A stretch of 64,000 bases of DNA, from the NCBI RefSeq assembly GCF_027627575.1, contig NZ_CP114065.1, forward strand, positions 5,518,001 through 5,582,000, given 5' to 3'. Made by a program: the position numbers and the translations under genes. Origin of the DNA: Kribbella sp. CA-293567. GTDB lineage: Bacteria > Actinomycetota > Actinomycetes > Propionibacteriales > Kribbellaceae. Positions 51,367 to 63,412 of the stretch are shown in pieces. The notes under the pieces are model-generated. The model was not told the DNA's origin. It did not search any database and saw nothing but the letters and a program-made list of their open reading frames with translations. The stretch's first letter is position 1; every line of letters begins with the position of its first letter.

Positions 51367-53085
51367 CTACTTGTACATGGTCTGGTTCATCGTTCCGGGC
51401 GCGTAGGCGTCCGGATCGACCCACACGTTGATCAGCGACGGCAGGCCGGACTCGCGGGCCCGCTGCATGGCCGGCCCGATGTCCTTGGGATCACGGACCT
51501 CTTCGCCGTAGCCGCCGAGCATCTTGGCGAACTGGTCGTACTTGACGTCGCCGAGCGTGTTGCCGATCCGGCCCCGGTCCTGCCCGTACTTCGCTTCCTG
51601 GCCGTAGCGGATCTGGTTCATCGACGAGTTGTTGCCGACCACCCCGACGAACGGGAGCTTGAACCGGACCAGCGTCTCGAAGTCCCAGCCGGTCAGCGAG
51701 AAGGCGCCGTCACCGAACAGCGCGACCACCTCCTTGTCCGGCCGGGCGTACTTCGCCGCCATCACGAACGGGATGCCGACCCCGATGGTGCCGAGCGGTC
51801 CCGGGTCCATCCAGTGGCCGGGCGACTTGGGCTGCACCACGCCACCGGAGAAGGTGACGATGTCGCCGCCGTCACCGATGTAGATGGAGTCCTCGGTGAG
51901 GAACTCGTTGATCTCGTGCGCCAGCCGCAGCGGGTGGATCGGGTTGGCGTCCGACAACTGCCGCGGCAGCCGCTTCTGGTACGCCGCGTCCTCTTCGGCC
52001 CGCAGTTCGCTGAACCAGGCCTTGCGGTCACCGGCCTTCGCGATCCGGCCGGAGGAAGCCTGCGTGACCGCCGCGAGGATCGCGCCCGGGTCGCCGACCA
52101 GGCCGAGATCGATGTCGCGGTTCTTGCCGACGGTGCGGTAGTCCAGGTCGATCTGGACCACGGTCGCGCCCTTCGGCAGCCGGCGGCCGTAGCCCATCCG
52201 GAAGTCGAACGGCGTACCGACGATCAGGATCAGGTCGGCGTTGTCGAAGCCGTACCGCCGGGACAGGTGGAAGTGGTGCGGGTCGCCGGGCGGCAGGGTG
52301 CCGCGGGCCGAGCCGTTCATGAACGCCGGGATGTTCAGCTTGCGGACGAAGTCGATCGCCGCGTCACTGCCGCGAGCGGTCCAGACCTGGGTGCCGAGCA
52401 GGACGACGGGCTTCTCCGCGCGGGCCAGCAGATCGGCGAGCGCCTCGACGTTCGCCGGGTCGCCGATGCTCTTGGTCGAGCCGCGGTACCGGCCGGTCTC
52501 GGGGACGATCGCGGACTCGACCGGGACGGAGTTGTCCAGGATGTCGCGCGGGATCTCCAGGAAGGACGGACCGGGAGCGCCGTTGTAGCACTCGCGGAAC
52601 GCCATCGAGACCATGTCGGCCACCCGGGCGGTGTGCGGCACGGTGGCGGCGAACTTGGTGATCGGCGTCATCATGTCGACGTGCGGGAGGTCCTGCAGTG
52701 AGCCCATCTTGTGCTGGTTGAGGGCGCCCTGGCCGCCGATCAGCAGCATCGGGCTCTCCGCCCGGAAGGCGTTGGCGACTCCGGTGACGGCGTCCGTCGT
52801 CCCGGGGCCGGCGGTGACGACCGCACACCCCGGCTTGCCGGTCATCCGGGCGTAGCCGTCGGCGGCGTGCGCTGCGACCTGCTCGTGCCGGACGTCGACG
52901 ACGGCGATGCCCTCGTCGACGCAGCCGTCGTAGATGTCGATGATGTGCCCTCCGCAGAGGGTGAAGATCACGTCGATCCCTTCGGCCTTGAGGGCCTTGG
53001 CCACCAGATGGCCGCCGGAGATCGTCGCCGTGCTCGGCGCCGGCTCGGTGATCACCGCATTGCTTTCGGAAACTGTTTGCGCCAT
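51367..53085 (-). CDS. ThDP-dependent oxalyl-CoA decarboxylase / 2-hydroxyacyl-CoA lyase family
   Basis: 572 aa from the ATG at 53085; an ATG at 53097 abuts GAGGAG directly and is less suited. ThDP motifs: catalytic Glu68 in DVRHEQVAAHAADGYAR and GDGAFSLTGWDFETLVRFKLPFVGVVGNN. The gene partner frc argues for oxalyl-CoA decarboxylase (oxalyl-CoA to formyl-CoA and CO2). The segment GGQGALNQHKMGSLQDLPHVDMM and the long C-terminus also recall actinobacterial 2-hydroxyacyl-CoA lyases, which also yield formyl-CoA. First gene of the operon. Confidence 0.8.
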   Translation of the reverse strand: MAQTVSESNAVITEPAPSTATISGGHLVAKALKAEGIDVIFTLCGGHIIDIYDGCVDEGIAVVDVRHEQVAAHAADGYARMTGKPGCAVVTAGPGTTDAVTGVANAFRAESPMLLIGGQGALNQHKMGSLQDLPHVDMMTPITKFAATVPHTARVADMVSMAFRECYNGAPGPSFLEIPRDILDNSVPVESAIVPETGRYRGSTKSIGDPANVEALADLLARAEKPVVLLGTQVWTARGSDAAIDFVRKLNIPAFMNGSARGTLPPGDPHHFHLSRRYGFDNADLILIVGTPFDFRMGYGRRLPKGATVVQIDLDYRTVGKNRDIDLGLVGDPGAILAAVTQASSGRIAKAGDRKAWFSELRAEEDAAYQKRLPRQLSDANPIHPLRLAHEINEFLTEDSIYIGDGGDIVTFSGGVVQPKSPGHWMDPGPLGTIGVGIPFVMAAKYARPDKEVVALFGDGAFSLTGWDFETLVRFKLPFVGVVGNNSSMNQIRYGQEAKYGQDRGRIGNTLGDVKYDQFAKMLGGYGEEVRDPKDIGPAMQRARESGLPSLINVWVDPDAYAPGTMNQTMYK

Positions 53086-53138
53086 CTGTGCAGTCATCTC
53101 CTCGGAGGAAGGCCGCTCGGGAAGGTCAGCCTGTAGAT

Positions 53139-53151
53139 TGCATACCGTATG
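53139..53151. promoter_or_regulatory. TGCATACCGTATG operator, copy 1
   Basis: CATAC-C-GTATG is a palindrome with a one-base centre. The full 13 bases recur exactly at 55461-55473 before the antiporter gene. This copy is 54 bases upstream of the ThDP-enzyme ATG and 62 upstream of the divergent coiled-coil gene. Confidence 0.7.
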
Positions 53152-53212
53152 TGGTAGTCGTAGTCTTATCGCACCGCGGAACCCGTTGTCCAGAGCTCGG
53201 CAGGGAGTGGAC

Positions 53213-53497
53213 GTGACGATCCAGGACGAACTGCGCCAGACCCGCCGTGCGGTCCGGAACCTCGAGAAAGCCCTTGCGGGGTTACGGAACCAGCTCGGCC
53301 CGCACCTCGACGTACTCCGCCTGGTCGATGACGTCGCCCGGTGCTCGACGGACCTGCGGCGACTGGAGGAGCAGCTGCATGCTCCACAACGCCAAGAGCT
53401 CGTCGTCATCCCCGACGACGAGTACGACCATCACCTGTGGGCCACCGGCGACGCCGACCACGAAGGCGTCGGCGCGCCCGGCCGGAGTACCTTCTAG
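53213..53497 (+). CDS. Small coiled-coil protein of 94 aa
   Basis: GTG start with GGGAG upstream. Residues 1-55 form an amphipathic helix (DELRQTRRAVRNLEKALAGLRNQL ... DVARCSTDLRRLEEQL), followed by an acidic tail with VVIPDDEYDHHLW. No domain is recognised. Divergent from the decarboxylase operon and under the same intergenic operator; its stop shares CTAG with the convergent gene. It could be a small regulator or scaffold, but nothing proves this. Confidence 0.6.
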   Translation: MTIQDELRQTRRAVRNLEKALAGLRNQLGPHLDVLRLVDDVARCSTDLRRLEEQLHAPQRQELVVIPDDEYDHHLWATGDADHEGVGAPGRSTF

Positions 53498-54075
53498 CGA
53501 ACCCTCGGTGCGGCGAGGCGAGGCTGAGGGTCCAGCACGTCCATGTCCTTGGCATCGAGCAACCGCAGACACTGCTTCAGTAGGTGACGAAGCCGAATGT
53601 CGTCGGCAGTACGCGCAGCCACGACCACGGCCTCGGCGGCGTGTTCTGGCGCGATGAAGTTGCGGTACAACGGCTCGCTCAGAGCGATCCGGTCGAGCAC
53701 CGGCAACCACCACCGCGCCGGACCATCAGGTGCGGGCGCGGATTTCAGCAGGAAGAGCGCGGTCTGATGCGCTCTGGCCAACCGCCCGCGCTCGCCTTGG
53801 CCGAGGTCGGTGGCCGCCGTTCGCGCGGTCGCCACACAAAGCGCCACCAGCCGGGCCGAACGGTCGATCCCCGGTTCGGCCGTGCCGAGGAAGGCCGGCG
53901 CCAGTGGCAGGAGCTTCCGCCGGCCGGCCTTCGTGCTGTGGTCGTGGACCATCCGGGCGATCGAGCCGAGGACCGGATGAACGCAGGCCGGGCGATCCGT
54001 CCAGGGCTCTCGCGCCAGCTTGGAGACCAGTTCCAGGACACACGGTTCGGGCCGCGCCACCCGGCCGTAGGTCAC
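53494..54075 (-). CDS. Unknown helical protein coupled to the antiporter gene
   Basis: 193 aa from the GTG at 54075, which overlaps the antiporter stop by four bases (GTGA). Predominantly alpha-helical, rich in Ala/Leu/Arg, with no signal or membrane helix. It includes ACVHPVLGSIARMVHDHSTKAGRRKLLPLAPAFLG, conserved-looking but not of a family I know. Coupling to the transporter suggests a linked role in oxalate or formate exchange. Confidence 0.65.
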   Translation of the reverse strand: MTYGRVARPEPCVLELVSKLAREPWTDRPACVHPVLGSIARMVHDHSTKAGRRKLLPLAPAFLGTAEPGIDRSARLVALCVATARTAATDLGQGERGRLARAHQTALFLLKSAPAPDGPARWWLPVLDRIALSEPLYRNFIAPEHAAEAVVVAARTADDIRLRHLLKQCLRLLDAKDMDVLDPQPRLAAPRVR

Positions 54076-55442
54076 TCGCCCGGCCGGCCCTGCAACGAGA
54101 CGGTACCGGCGACCGGGGTACCCAGTTGCCGTCTTTCCGTCAGCGACGGCCGGCCCGGCTGTTTCAGGAAGCGGACGGTCAGAGCGGTGACGAGACCGAG
54201 CACGCCCGCACCGAGAAAGACCGGGCGGTAGCCGAACGCCTCCACCACACTGGCGGTGACGCCGATCCCGACCAGACCACCGGCCGCCTTGGCGGAGTAC
54301 AGGATCGCCTGGTTCTGCAGCAGACTGTTCTCGCCGAAGAACTCGAGCACCAGATTGGCCATGATCGCGTAGAACGCGCCGCCGCCGAGGCCCGCGAACA
54401 TCGCGCAGAGCACGAACGCCCACCCGGCGCCGGACTCGCCCGCCAGTACCAGTCCGACGTGGGCGAGCCCTTCGATCATCAGTACGGCGGCCAGCACCCG
54501 GCGGCGGCCGAACCGGTCCGACAGGTGACCGGCGAAGGACCGGCCGAGACCGTTGACCGCAGCAAGCATTCCCGCCGCGAAGCCGGCCACCGCGAGACTC
54601 AGCCCCGCCTGGATCGCATAGCTGACCACGAACGCGATACCGAACAACGACAGCGCTGTGCAGAGTGCGAGGGTCAGCCACATCATCGGCAGCGCACCGG
54701 TACGCATCGCCTCGCCCGGGCGGTAGTGCCGGGCGGCGGGCAGGTTGTTCGGGATGCTGCGGTTGAGCTTGCGGTCCACGGCCCAGGCCTGCGCGTCGAG
54801 GTCGGCCGGCCACCAGTGCCGGGGAGGATCCTTCAGCACACTGCCGGCCGTCATCACGACCAGGAGCACCAGCGCGGCCGCGAGATCGAAGACGAGGCGG
54901 TGGTCGGTGAAGGCCAGCAGGCCGATACTCGGAACGGCGCCGACAGCGAAGCCGCCGGTGACGAACCCGATCGTGGCGACCCGCTTGTCGGGGAACCAGC
55001 GGGCCGCGGTCGTGATGCAGGCGGCGTACACGAGACCGGCTCCGGTGCCGCCGATCAACGCGTAGCCGAGCACCACCGCCAGATAGCTGGCCGAGTGCGC
55101 CAACGTCGCCAGACCAGCGGCGGCGAACACCCCACCCAGTACGACGAGTTGGGTCGGCGAGGCCCGGCGTACGCGCTGGAGCCAGGCGGCCGGAATCGCG
55201 ACCAGCGCCTGAGCAGCGACGAAGAGAGCGAGCAACCACATCGTCGGGACCGCGCCCCAGCCCCGGCCGGCCTGAAGATCCAGCGCGGCCGACCCGAACG
55301 AGTACTGCAGTGGGCTGATCGCCACCATGCAGGCCCAGGCAGCCCAGAGCTGCCATCGCCTCGGGTGGCCGGTGAGTTCCTGGGCGTCCTCGCCGACCCG
55401 GTACTGGCGGCCGTACACGTCACGCACATCCCGTGGCTTCAT
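54072..55442 (-). CDS. Oxalate/formate antiporter family (OFA) MFS transporter
   Basis: 456 aa from the ATG at 55442 with AAGGAGG. Twelve helices; N-terminal PRRWQLWAAWACMVAISPLQYSFG, the MFS loop GHLSDRFGRRRVL, FVTGGFAVGA and the C-terminal half GLGGGAFYAIMANLVLEFFGENSLLQNQAILYSAKAAGG resemble OFA proteins. These exchange oxalate for formate, which matches the Frc pathway output. The 13-base operator lies in the short leader. Confidence 0.85.
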   Translation of the reverse strand: MKPRDVRDVYGRQYRVGEDAQELTGHPRRWQLWAAWACMVAISPLQYSFGSAALDLQAGRGWGAVPTMWLLALFVAAQALVAIPAAWLQRVRRASPTQLVVLGGVFAAAGLATLAHSASYLAVVLGYALIGGTGAGLVYAACITTAARWFPDKRVATIGFVTGGFAVGAVPSIGLLAFTDHRLVFDLAAALVLLVVMTAGSVLKDPPRHWWPADLDAQAWAVDRKLNRSIPNNLPAARHYRPGEAMRTGALPMMWLTLALCTALSLFGIAFVVSYAIQAGLSLAVAGFAAGMLAAVNGLGRSFAGHLSDRFGRRRVLAAVLMIEGLAHVGLVLAGESGAGWAFVLCAMFAGLGGGAFYAIMANLVLEFFGENSLLQNQAILYSAKAAGGLVGIGVTASVVEAFGYRPVFLGAGVLGLVTALTVRFLKQPGRPSLTERRQLGTPVAGTVSLQGRPGE

Positions 55443-55460
55443 CGGAGCCTCCTTGGCTAC

Positions 55461-55473
55461 TGCATACCGTATG
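55461..55473. promoter_or_regulatory. TGCATACCGTATG operator, copy 2
   Basis: Identical to 53139-53151. It lies 19 bases before the antiporter start. About 60 bases farther on, GCATACAGAATACAG (55535-55549) repeats the ATACAG half twice, before the sucC-like gene. Confidence 0.7.
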
Positions 55474-55582
55474 AGCCTTTGGTACCTGTCTCCGTCGCCG
55501 CTGTCCAGAGCTCGGCCACCCTTGTGATGGAAGTGCATACAGAATACAGTCGCCACATCCGCTCATGCCGAGGAGGACTTCC

Positions 55583-56737
55583 GTGGATCTGATGGAGTAC
55601 CAAGCCAAAGAACTCTTCGCCCGGCACGGGGTGCCGGTCACCCTCGGCCGGGTGGTCGAGGACGCGGCCGACGCCGCCGCGGCGGCCGAGGAACTGGGCG
55701 GCCGGGTGGTGGTCAAGGCGCAGGTCAAGGCCGGCGGCCGCGGCAAGGCCGGTGGGGTCAAGCTGGCCGCGGATGCCGCCGAGGCGACCGCGCGGGCCGG
55801 CGACATCCTCGGCATGGACATCAAGGGCCACACCGTCCGCCGGGTGCTGCTCGCGCCGGCCGCGGACATCGCCGAGGAGTACTACCTGTCCTTCGTGGTG
55901 GACCGGGCCGAGCGCAACTACCTGTGCATCGCGAGCACCGAAGGCGGGGTCGAGATCGAGGAGGTCGCGCACAGCGACCCGGATGCGATCGCGAAGGTGC
56001 CGATCGATCCGGCGGTCGGCGTCGACGAGGCGAAGGCGGCCGAGATCGTCGCCGCCGCGGGCTTCCCCGCCGAGGCGGCGTCCGTCGTACGGGCGTTGTG
56101 GGAGGTGTTCGTCCAGGAGGACGCATCCCTGGTGGAGGTCAATCCGCTGGTGAAGCTCGGTGACGGTTCGCTGGAGGCGCTGGACGGCAAGGTGACGCTC
56201 GACGAGAACGCGGCGTACCGGCACCCCGACCACGCGGCCTTCGCCGATCACGCGGCCGCCGATCCACTGGAGGCCGCGGCCCAGGCCAAGGGCCTGAACT
56301 ACGTCAAGCTCGACGGCTCGGTCGGCATCATCGGCAACGGTGCCGGACTGGTGATGTCGACCCTCGACGTCGTCGCGTACGCCGGTGAGGCGCACGGCGG
56401 GGTGCGGCCGGCCAACTTCCTCGACCTCGGCGGCGGCGCCTCCGCCGAGGTGATGCGCAACGGGTTGAGCATCGTCCTCGGTGACCCACAGGTGCGCAGC
56501 GTGTTCGTGAACGTGTTCGGCGGCATCACCGCCTGTGACGCGGTCGCGAACGGCATCGTGCAGGCGCTCGAACTGCTCGGCAGCGAGGCCGGCAAGCCGC
56601 TCGTGGTCCGGCTGGACGGCAACAACGTGGCGGAGGGCCGGCGCATTCTCGCCCGGGCCGCCCACCCACTGGTGACGGTGGTCGACACCATGGACGGCGC
56701 CGCGGACCGCGCCGCCGAACTGGCCGCGCAGGCCTGA
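55583..56737 (+). CDS. sucC: Succinyl-CoA synthetase-like ATP-grasp (beta) subunit
   Basis: 384 aa from the GTG at 55583 ([19 protein letters not shown]), six bases after AGGAGG. The ATP-grasp domain ([21 protein letters not shown]), EVNPLV metal site, and the C-terminal [13 protein letters not shown] ... [13 protein letters not shown] are all in place. With the alpha subunit it forms an acyl-CoA from a dicarboxylic acid, ATP and CoA. Located divergent from the antiporter and distant from TCA genes, so it may be a specialised copy. Confidence 0.85.
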   Translation: MDLMEYQAKELFARHGVPVTLGRVVEDAADAAAAAEELGGRVVVKAQVKAGGRGKAGGVKLAADAAEATARAGDILGMDIKGHTVRRVLLAPAADIAEEYYLSFVVDRAERNYLCIASTEGGVEIEEVAHSDPDAIAKVPIDPAVGVDEAKAAEIVAAAGFPAEAASVVRALWEVFVQEDASLVEVNPLVKLGDGSLEALDGKVTLDENAAYRHPDHAAFADHAAADPLEAAAQAKGLNYVKLDGSVGIIGNGAGLVMSTLDVVAYAGEAHGGVRPANFLDLGGGASAEVMRNGLSIVLGDPQVRSVFVNVFGGITACDAVANGIVQALELLGSEAGKPLVVRLDGNNVAEGRRILARAAHPLVTVVDTMDGAADRAAELAAQA

Positions 56738-56751
56738 GGAGGTTCACGAAG

Positions 56752-57660
56752 ATGGCTATTTTCCTGACCCGGAACAGCAGGGTCGTCGTGCAGGGCATGA
56801 CCGGGGCGGAAGGGCTGAAGCACACGTCCCGGATGCTTGCCGCAGGCACCAATATCGTCGGCGGCGTGACGCCGGGCAAGGGCGGGCAGTCGGTCGACTT
56901 CGCCAAGCGGTCGATCCCGGTCCACGGCTCGTGCGCGGACGCGGTGCGGGCGACCGGAGCCGACGTGTCGATCGTCTTCGTGCCGCCGCGGTTCACCAGG
57001 GCCGCGGTGATCGAGGCGATCGACGCCGGCATCGCGCTGGTGGTGGTGATCACCGAAGGCGTGCCGGTGCACGACACCGCCGCGTTCTTCGCGCACGCGC
57101 GGGCGTCCGGCACCACCCGGATCATCGGACCCAACTCCCCCGGCCTGATCAGTCCCGGCCAGGCGAACGCGGGCATCATTCCGGCCGACATCGCCGGTCC
57201 GGGCCGGATCGGGCTGGTGTCGAAGTCCGGCACGCTGACCTACCAGATGATGCACGAGCTGCGTGACTACGGCTTCACCACCGCGATCGGGATCGGTGGC
57301 GACCCGATCATCGGGACGACGCACATCGACGCGTTGCGGGAGTTCCAGGACGACCCGGACACCGAGGCGATCGTGCTGATCGGCGAGATCGGCGGCGACG
57401 CCGAGGAACGCGCGGCGGCCTTCATCGCGCAGTACGTCACCAAGCCCGTGATCGGGTACGTCGCCGGCTTCACCGCTCCCGAGGGCAAGACGATGGGTCA
57501 TGCCGGCGCCATCGTCTCCGGCTCATCCGGGACGGCGGTCGCCAAGCAGCAGGCGCTCGAGGCCGTCGGCGTGAAGGTCGGCCGGACGCCGAGCGAGGCG
57601 GCCCGGCTGATGCGGGACGCGCTCGACCAGCTTCTCGTCCACTCGGGAGACCTGCCCTAG
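56752..57660 (+). CDS. sucD: Succinyl-CoA synthetase-like CoA-binding (alpha) subunit
   Basis: 302 aa. CoA-binding Rossmann ([34 protein letters not shown]) and the phospho-His in [15 protein letters not shown] are intact. Fifteen bases after the beta gene, with GAGGAGG. It carries the phosphohistidine intermediate. Its TAG shares CTAG with the convergent LacI stop. Confidence 0.88.
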   Translation: MAIFLTRNSRVVVQGMTGAEGLKHTSRMLAAGTNIVGGVTPGKGGQSVDFAKRSIPVHGSCADAVRATGADVSIVFVPPRFTRAAVIEAIDAGIALVVVITEGVPVHDTAAFFAHARASGTTRIIGPNSPGLISPGQANAGIIPADIAGPGRIGLVSKSGTLTYQMMHELRDYGFTTAIGIGGDPIIGTTHIDALREFQDDPDTEAIVLIGEIGGDAEERAAAFIAQYVTKPVIGYVAGFTAPEGKTMGHAGAIVSGSSGTAVAKQQALEAVGVKVGRTPSEAARLMRDALDQLLVHSGDLP

Positions 57661-58724
57661 GAGCCCGGCCGCGCCGCCGTCGTCCCGCGCGGCGGCGCCG
57701 TACTGGCGCGCACCACCAGCTCGGTGCCGACGGCAACGGGCTGGTGGTGGTGCTCACCCGCCTGGATCTCGTCGATCAGGGCGTCGACACTGCGACGGGC
57801 GACCTCGGCGAAGGACTGCCGGATCGTGGTCAGCGGCGGCCAGAACTGGGCGGCTTCCTCCATGTCGTCGAAGCCCACCACGCTGACGTCGCCGGGGACC
57901 GCCCGGCCGCGTTCGTGCAGAGCGCGCAGCAGACCGAGTGCCATCTGGTCGTTGGCCGCGAAGACCGCGGTGACGTCCGGGTTGGCGGCAAGCTCACGGC
58001 CGGCCTCGTAGCCGGAGCCGGCCGACCAGTCACCGGTCAACACCGGCGGCACCGTGCAGCCGCGGTCGGTCAGGGTCTGGCGCCACGAGCGCAGCCGGCG
58101 GGAGGCGGCGTACGAGTCCTCGGGGCCGCCGAGGTGCCAGACCGTCCGGTGCCCGAGGTCGAGCAGGTGCTCGACGGCCAGCCGGGCACCCTGCGCCTGG
58201 TCGGTGTCGACCACCGGGTAGTCCAGGTCGGCGTTCGAGTCGATCACCACGACCGGCATCCCCTCGGGCATCCGGACGTCAGCCTCGTCGAGCCGGTGCG
58301 CCTCGATCAGGATGATGACCCCGTCCACCGCCTGCTCGCCGAGCCGGTCGAAGGCGCCCGACAACGCGCTCTGGGTGGCGTCCGGCACCGGGATCAGGTT
58401 CACGGCGTACCCGCTGGCCGTCGCGGCGGTCGCGACCGCGTCGAGGGTACGGGTGTTGCCGAAGCTCGACAGGCCGAAGACGATCACGCCGATCCCGCGG
58501 AACCGGCCGTTGCGCAGCGCGCGGGCCGCGCTGTTCGGCCGGTAGCCGACCTGGCGCATCGCGGCCAGCACCCGCTCCCGGGTGTCCGCGTCGACGTTGA
58601 CCCGGCCGTTCGCGACCCGCGACACCGTCTGACCGGAGACGCCGGCCAGTTGCGCGACGTCGGCCATCGACGGCCCACGGCGTCGGCGTACCGGCGCCTG
58701 GACCGGCGTTTCGTCCGCTCTCAT
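57657..58724 (-). CDS. LacI-family transcriptional repressor
   Basis: 355 aa from the ATG at 58724, behind GAGGGGGG. Helix-turn-helix [57 protein letters not shown], then the sugar-binding core ([27 protein letters not shown]). By place it represses the divergent carbohydrate operon via two TGTTGACGTAAACA operators. Ligand is probably a sugar released from the polymer degraded by the neighbouring enzymes. Confidence 0.93.
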   Translation of the reverse strand: MRADETPVQAPVRRRRGPSMADVAQLAGVSGQTVSRVANGRVNVDADTRERVLAAMRQVGYRPNSAARALRNGRFRGIGVIVFGLSSFGNTRTLDAVATAATASGYAVNLIPVPDATQSALSGAFDRLGEQAVDGVIILIEAHRLDEADVRMPEGMPVVVIDSNADLDYPVVDTDQAQGARLAVEHLLDLGHRTVWHLGGPEDSYAASRRLRSWRQTLTDRGCTVPPVLTGDWSAGSGYEAGRELAANPDVTAVFAANDQMALGLLRALHERGRAVPGDVSVVGFDDMEEAAQFWPPLTTIRQSFAEVARRSVDALIDEIQAGEHHHQPVAVGTELVVRASTAPPRGTTAARPGS

Positions 58725-58762
58725 CGGTGCCCCCCTCGGCTCTCTCCGCTGAACTATAGACA

Positions 58763-58811
58763 TGTTGACGTAAACACGTTAGCTTCCTCGCCAGAAATGT
58801 TGACGTAAACA
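58763..58811. promoter_or_regulatory. Two identical LacI-type operators
   Basis: TGTTGACGTAAACA at 58763-58776 and again at 58798-58811, 35 bases apart. Each is a near-palindrome with TGTT/AACA ends. They lie between the LacI gene and the first permease gene (start 58829), the last one 17 bases before that start. Confidence 0.85.
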
Positions 58812-58828
58812 TCGGAGGCTTCGAGACG

Positions 58829-59691
58829 ATGCACCGAGATACCAAGGGATGGCTTTTCGTCGGGCCGTTCCTCGTCGTGTTCGCGCTCACCTTCCTGGCG
58901 CCGATCGGCTACGCGATCTACCTGAGCCTGTTCCGCGACCAGGCGTTCTTCGGCGGCACGGTCTTCGTCGGGTTGGACAACTACGCCGCGGCGATCCAGG
59001 ACTCGAAGCTGTGGGAGTCGTTCCTGCGGGTCCTGCTGTTCCTCGCCGTCCAGGTGCCGGTGATGCTGATCCTGGCCCTGCTGGCCGCGCTCGCGATCGA
59101 CAGCGCCCGGCTGCACGCCGCGGGGTTCTTCCGGATCGTCATCTTCCTGCCGTACGCCGTACCGGGCGTGGTCGCCGTGCTGATGTGGGGCTTCATCTAC
59201 GGCAACAACTTCGGTCTGGCCGCCGATCTCAACGAGCTGCTCGGGACCACCGCGATCCAGCCGCTGAGCGGCCGCTGGATGCTCCCGTCGATCGCGAACA
59301 TCGTCACCTGGGAGTTCGTCGGCTACAACATGCTGATCTTCTACTCGGCCCTGCGCACGGTGCCCGAGGAGCTCTACGAGGCGGCCGCGATCGACGGCGC
59401 CGGACCGCTGCGGACGATCCGCGCGGTGAAGCTGCCGGCCCTACGCGGCGCGATCGTGATCGCGACCATCTTCTCGATCATCGGCAGCTTCCAGCTCTTC
59501 AACGAGCCGAACATCCTGCGCACGCTCGCCCCCAACGTGATCACCACCTACTACACACCCAACATGTACGCCTACAACCTGTCCTTCGCGGGTCAGCAGT
59601 TCAACTACGCCGCGACGGTGGCGATCGTGATGGGCGTGCTCACCGCGATCATCGCGTACGTCGTCCAGCTGCGCGGCTCCCGGGAGGCACT

Positions 59692-59695
<4 letters not shown>
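58829..59695 (+). CDS. Sugar ABC transporter permease (MalF type)
   Basis: 288 aa with six helices. The EAA-type coupling loop EELYEAAAIDGAGPLRTIRAVKLPAL contacts the ATPase. First gene of the carbohydrate operon; no ATPase gene is present in the window, so a shared MsiK-type ATPase is likely, as in many actinobacteria. AUG after CGGAGG. Overlaps the next gene by four bases (GTGA). Confidence 0.93.
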
Positions 59696-62008
<2,313 letters not shown>

Positions 62009-62019
62009 AGGGAAACACC

Positions 62020-63375
62020 ATGAAGACCAGTCATCGGCGCGGCCTGCGTCGCGTCGTCGTCACCACCGCGGCCATCGCGACCGCCTCGGCCCTGCTCGCC
62101 GCCTGCGGCGGATCGGACACCTCGGACGGCGGCACCCAGCCGGCCGCCTCGCCGGACGCCGTCAAGGCGGCGCTCGAGAAGGGCGGCACCCTCACCTACT
62201 GGAGCTGGACGCCGTCGGCCGAGGCCCAGGTGAAGGCGTTCGAGAAGGAGTACCCGAACGTCAAGGTGAACTACGTCAACGCCGGGACCGGCAACGACCA
62301 CTACACCAAGCTGCAGAACGCCATCAAGGCCGGCTCGGGCGCACCGGACGTCGCGCAGATCGAGTACCAGGCGCTGCCGCAGTTCGCACTGCCGGGTTCG
62401 CTGGTGGACCTGCGGCAGTACGGCTTCGACAGCTTCGAGTCCGCCTACACCCCGTCGACCTGGACTGCCGTGCACGCCGGCGAGGGCCTCTACGGTCTTC
62501 CCCAGGACTCCGGCCCGATGGCGTTGTTCTACAACAAGGAGGTCTTCGACAAGTACGCGCTGACCGTACCGAAGACCTGGGACGAGTACGTCGCGGCCGG
62601 CAAGAAGCTGCACGCCGCCGACCCGAAGAAGTTCATCACCAACGACACCGGTGACGCCGGGTTCGCCACCAGCATGATCTGGCAGGCCGGTGGCAAGCCG
62701 TTCAGGACCGACGGCAAGAACGTCACCATCAACCTGGCCGACGACGCCGGGGCGAAGAAGTGGACCGGGGTCTGGGACCAGCTCGTCACCGGTGGCCTGG
62801 TGGCCGGCATCCCGGGCTGGTCGGACGAGTGGTTCAAGGCACTCGGCGACGGCACCATCGCGACGCTCGCGGTCGGTGCGTGGATGCCCGGTGTGCTCGA
62901 GTCGTCGGTCAAGCCCGGCGCGGGCAAGTGGCGGGTCGCCCCGCTGCCGACGTACGACGGACAGCCCGCTACCGCGGAGAACGGCGGCGGCACCCAGTCG
63001 GTCCTCAAGCAGAGCGCGAATCCCGCGCTGGCGGCCGGTTTCGTCCAGTGGCTCAACCACGGCAACGGCGTCAAGCCGTTCCTGGCCAGCGGCGGGTTCC
63101 CGTCGACCACGGCCGACCTCAAGGACCCCACCTTCGTCGACAAGCCGAGCGCGTACTTCGGTGGTCAGCAGATCAACCAGGTGCTCACCGGCGCGGCCGG
63201 CAACGTCGTCAAGGACTGGAGCTACCTGCCGTTCCAGCTGTACGCCAACAGCATCTTCGGCGACACGGTGGGCAAGCAGTACCAGGCGAAGTCCGAGCTC
63301 GAACCGGGTCTGAAGGCCTGGCAGGACGCGCTGGTCGGCTACGGCAACCAGCAGGGCTTCCAGACCAACGGCTGA
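62020..63375 (+). CDS. Sugar-binding lipoprotein of the ABC transporter
   Basis: 451 aa from the ATG at 62020, with AAGGGA. Lipobox LLAACGG (Cys29), then an extracellular solute-binding family 1 domain with YWSWTPSAEAQVKAFEKEYPNVKV, PDVAQIEYQALPQF and GLPQDSGPMALFYNKEVFDKYAL. It captures oligosaccharides for the two permeases. Sits between secreted and intracellular glycosidase genes. Confidence 0.93.
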   Translation: MKTSHRRGLRRVVVTTAAIATASALLAACGGSDTSDGGTQPAASPDAVKAALEKGGTLTYWSWTPSAEAQVKAFEKEYPNVKVNYVNAGTGNDHYTKLQNAIKAGSGAPDVAQIEYQALPQFALPGSLVDLRQYGFDSFESAYTPSTWTAVHAGEGLYGLPQDSGPMALFYNKEVFDKYALTVPKTWDEYVAAGKKLHAADPKKFITNDTGDAGFATSMIWQAGGKPFRTDGKNVTINLADDAGAKKWTGVWDQLVTGGLVAGIPGWSDEWFKALGDGTIATLAVGAWMPGVLESSVKPGAGKWRVAPLPTYDGQPATAENGGGTQSVLKQSANPALAAGFVQWLNHGNGVKPFLASGGFPSTTADLKDPTFVDKPSAYFGGQQINQVLTGAAGNVVKDWSYLPFQLYANSIFGDTVGKQYQAKSELEPGLKAWQDALVGYGNQQGFQTNG

Positions 63376-63412
63376 CCGGTTCGCCGCGACTGTGTGATCC
63401 AGAAAGGGATAC

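Noticed and set aside
48042-52701. Very long plus-strand frames opposite the acyl-CoA synthetase, frc and the ThDP enzyme
   Set aside because: They are antisense to well-supported enzymes and lack any recognisable motif.
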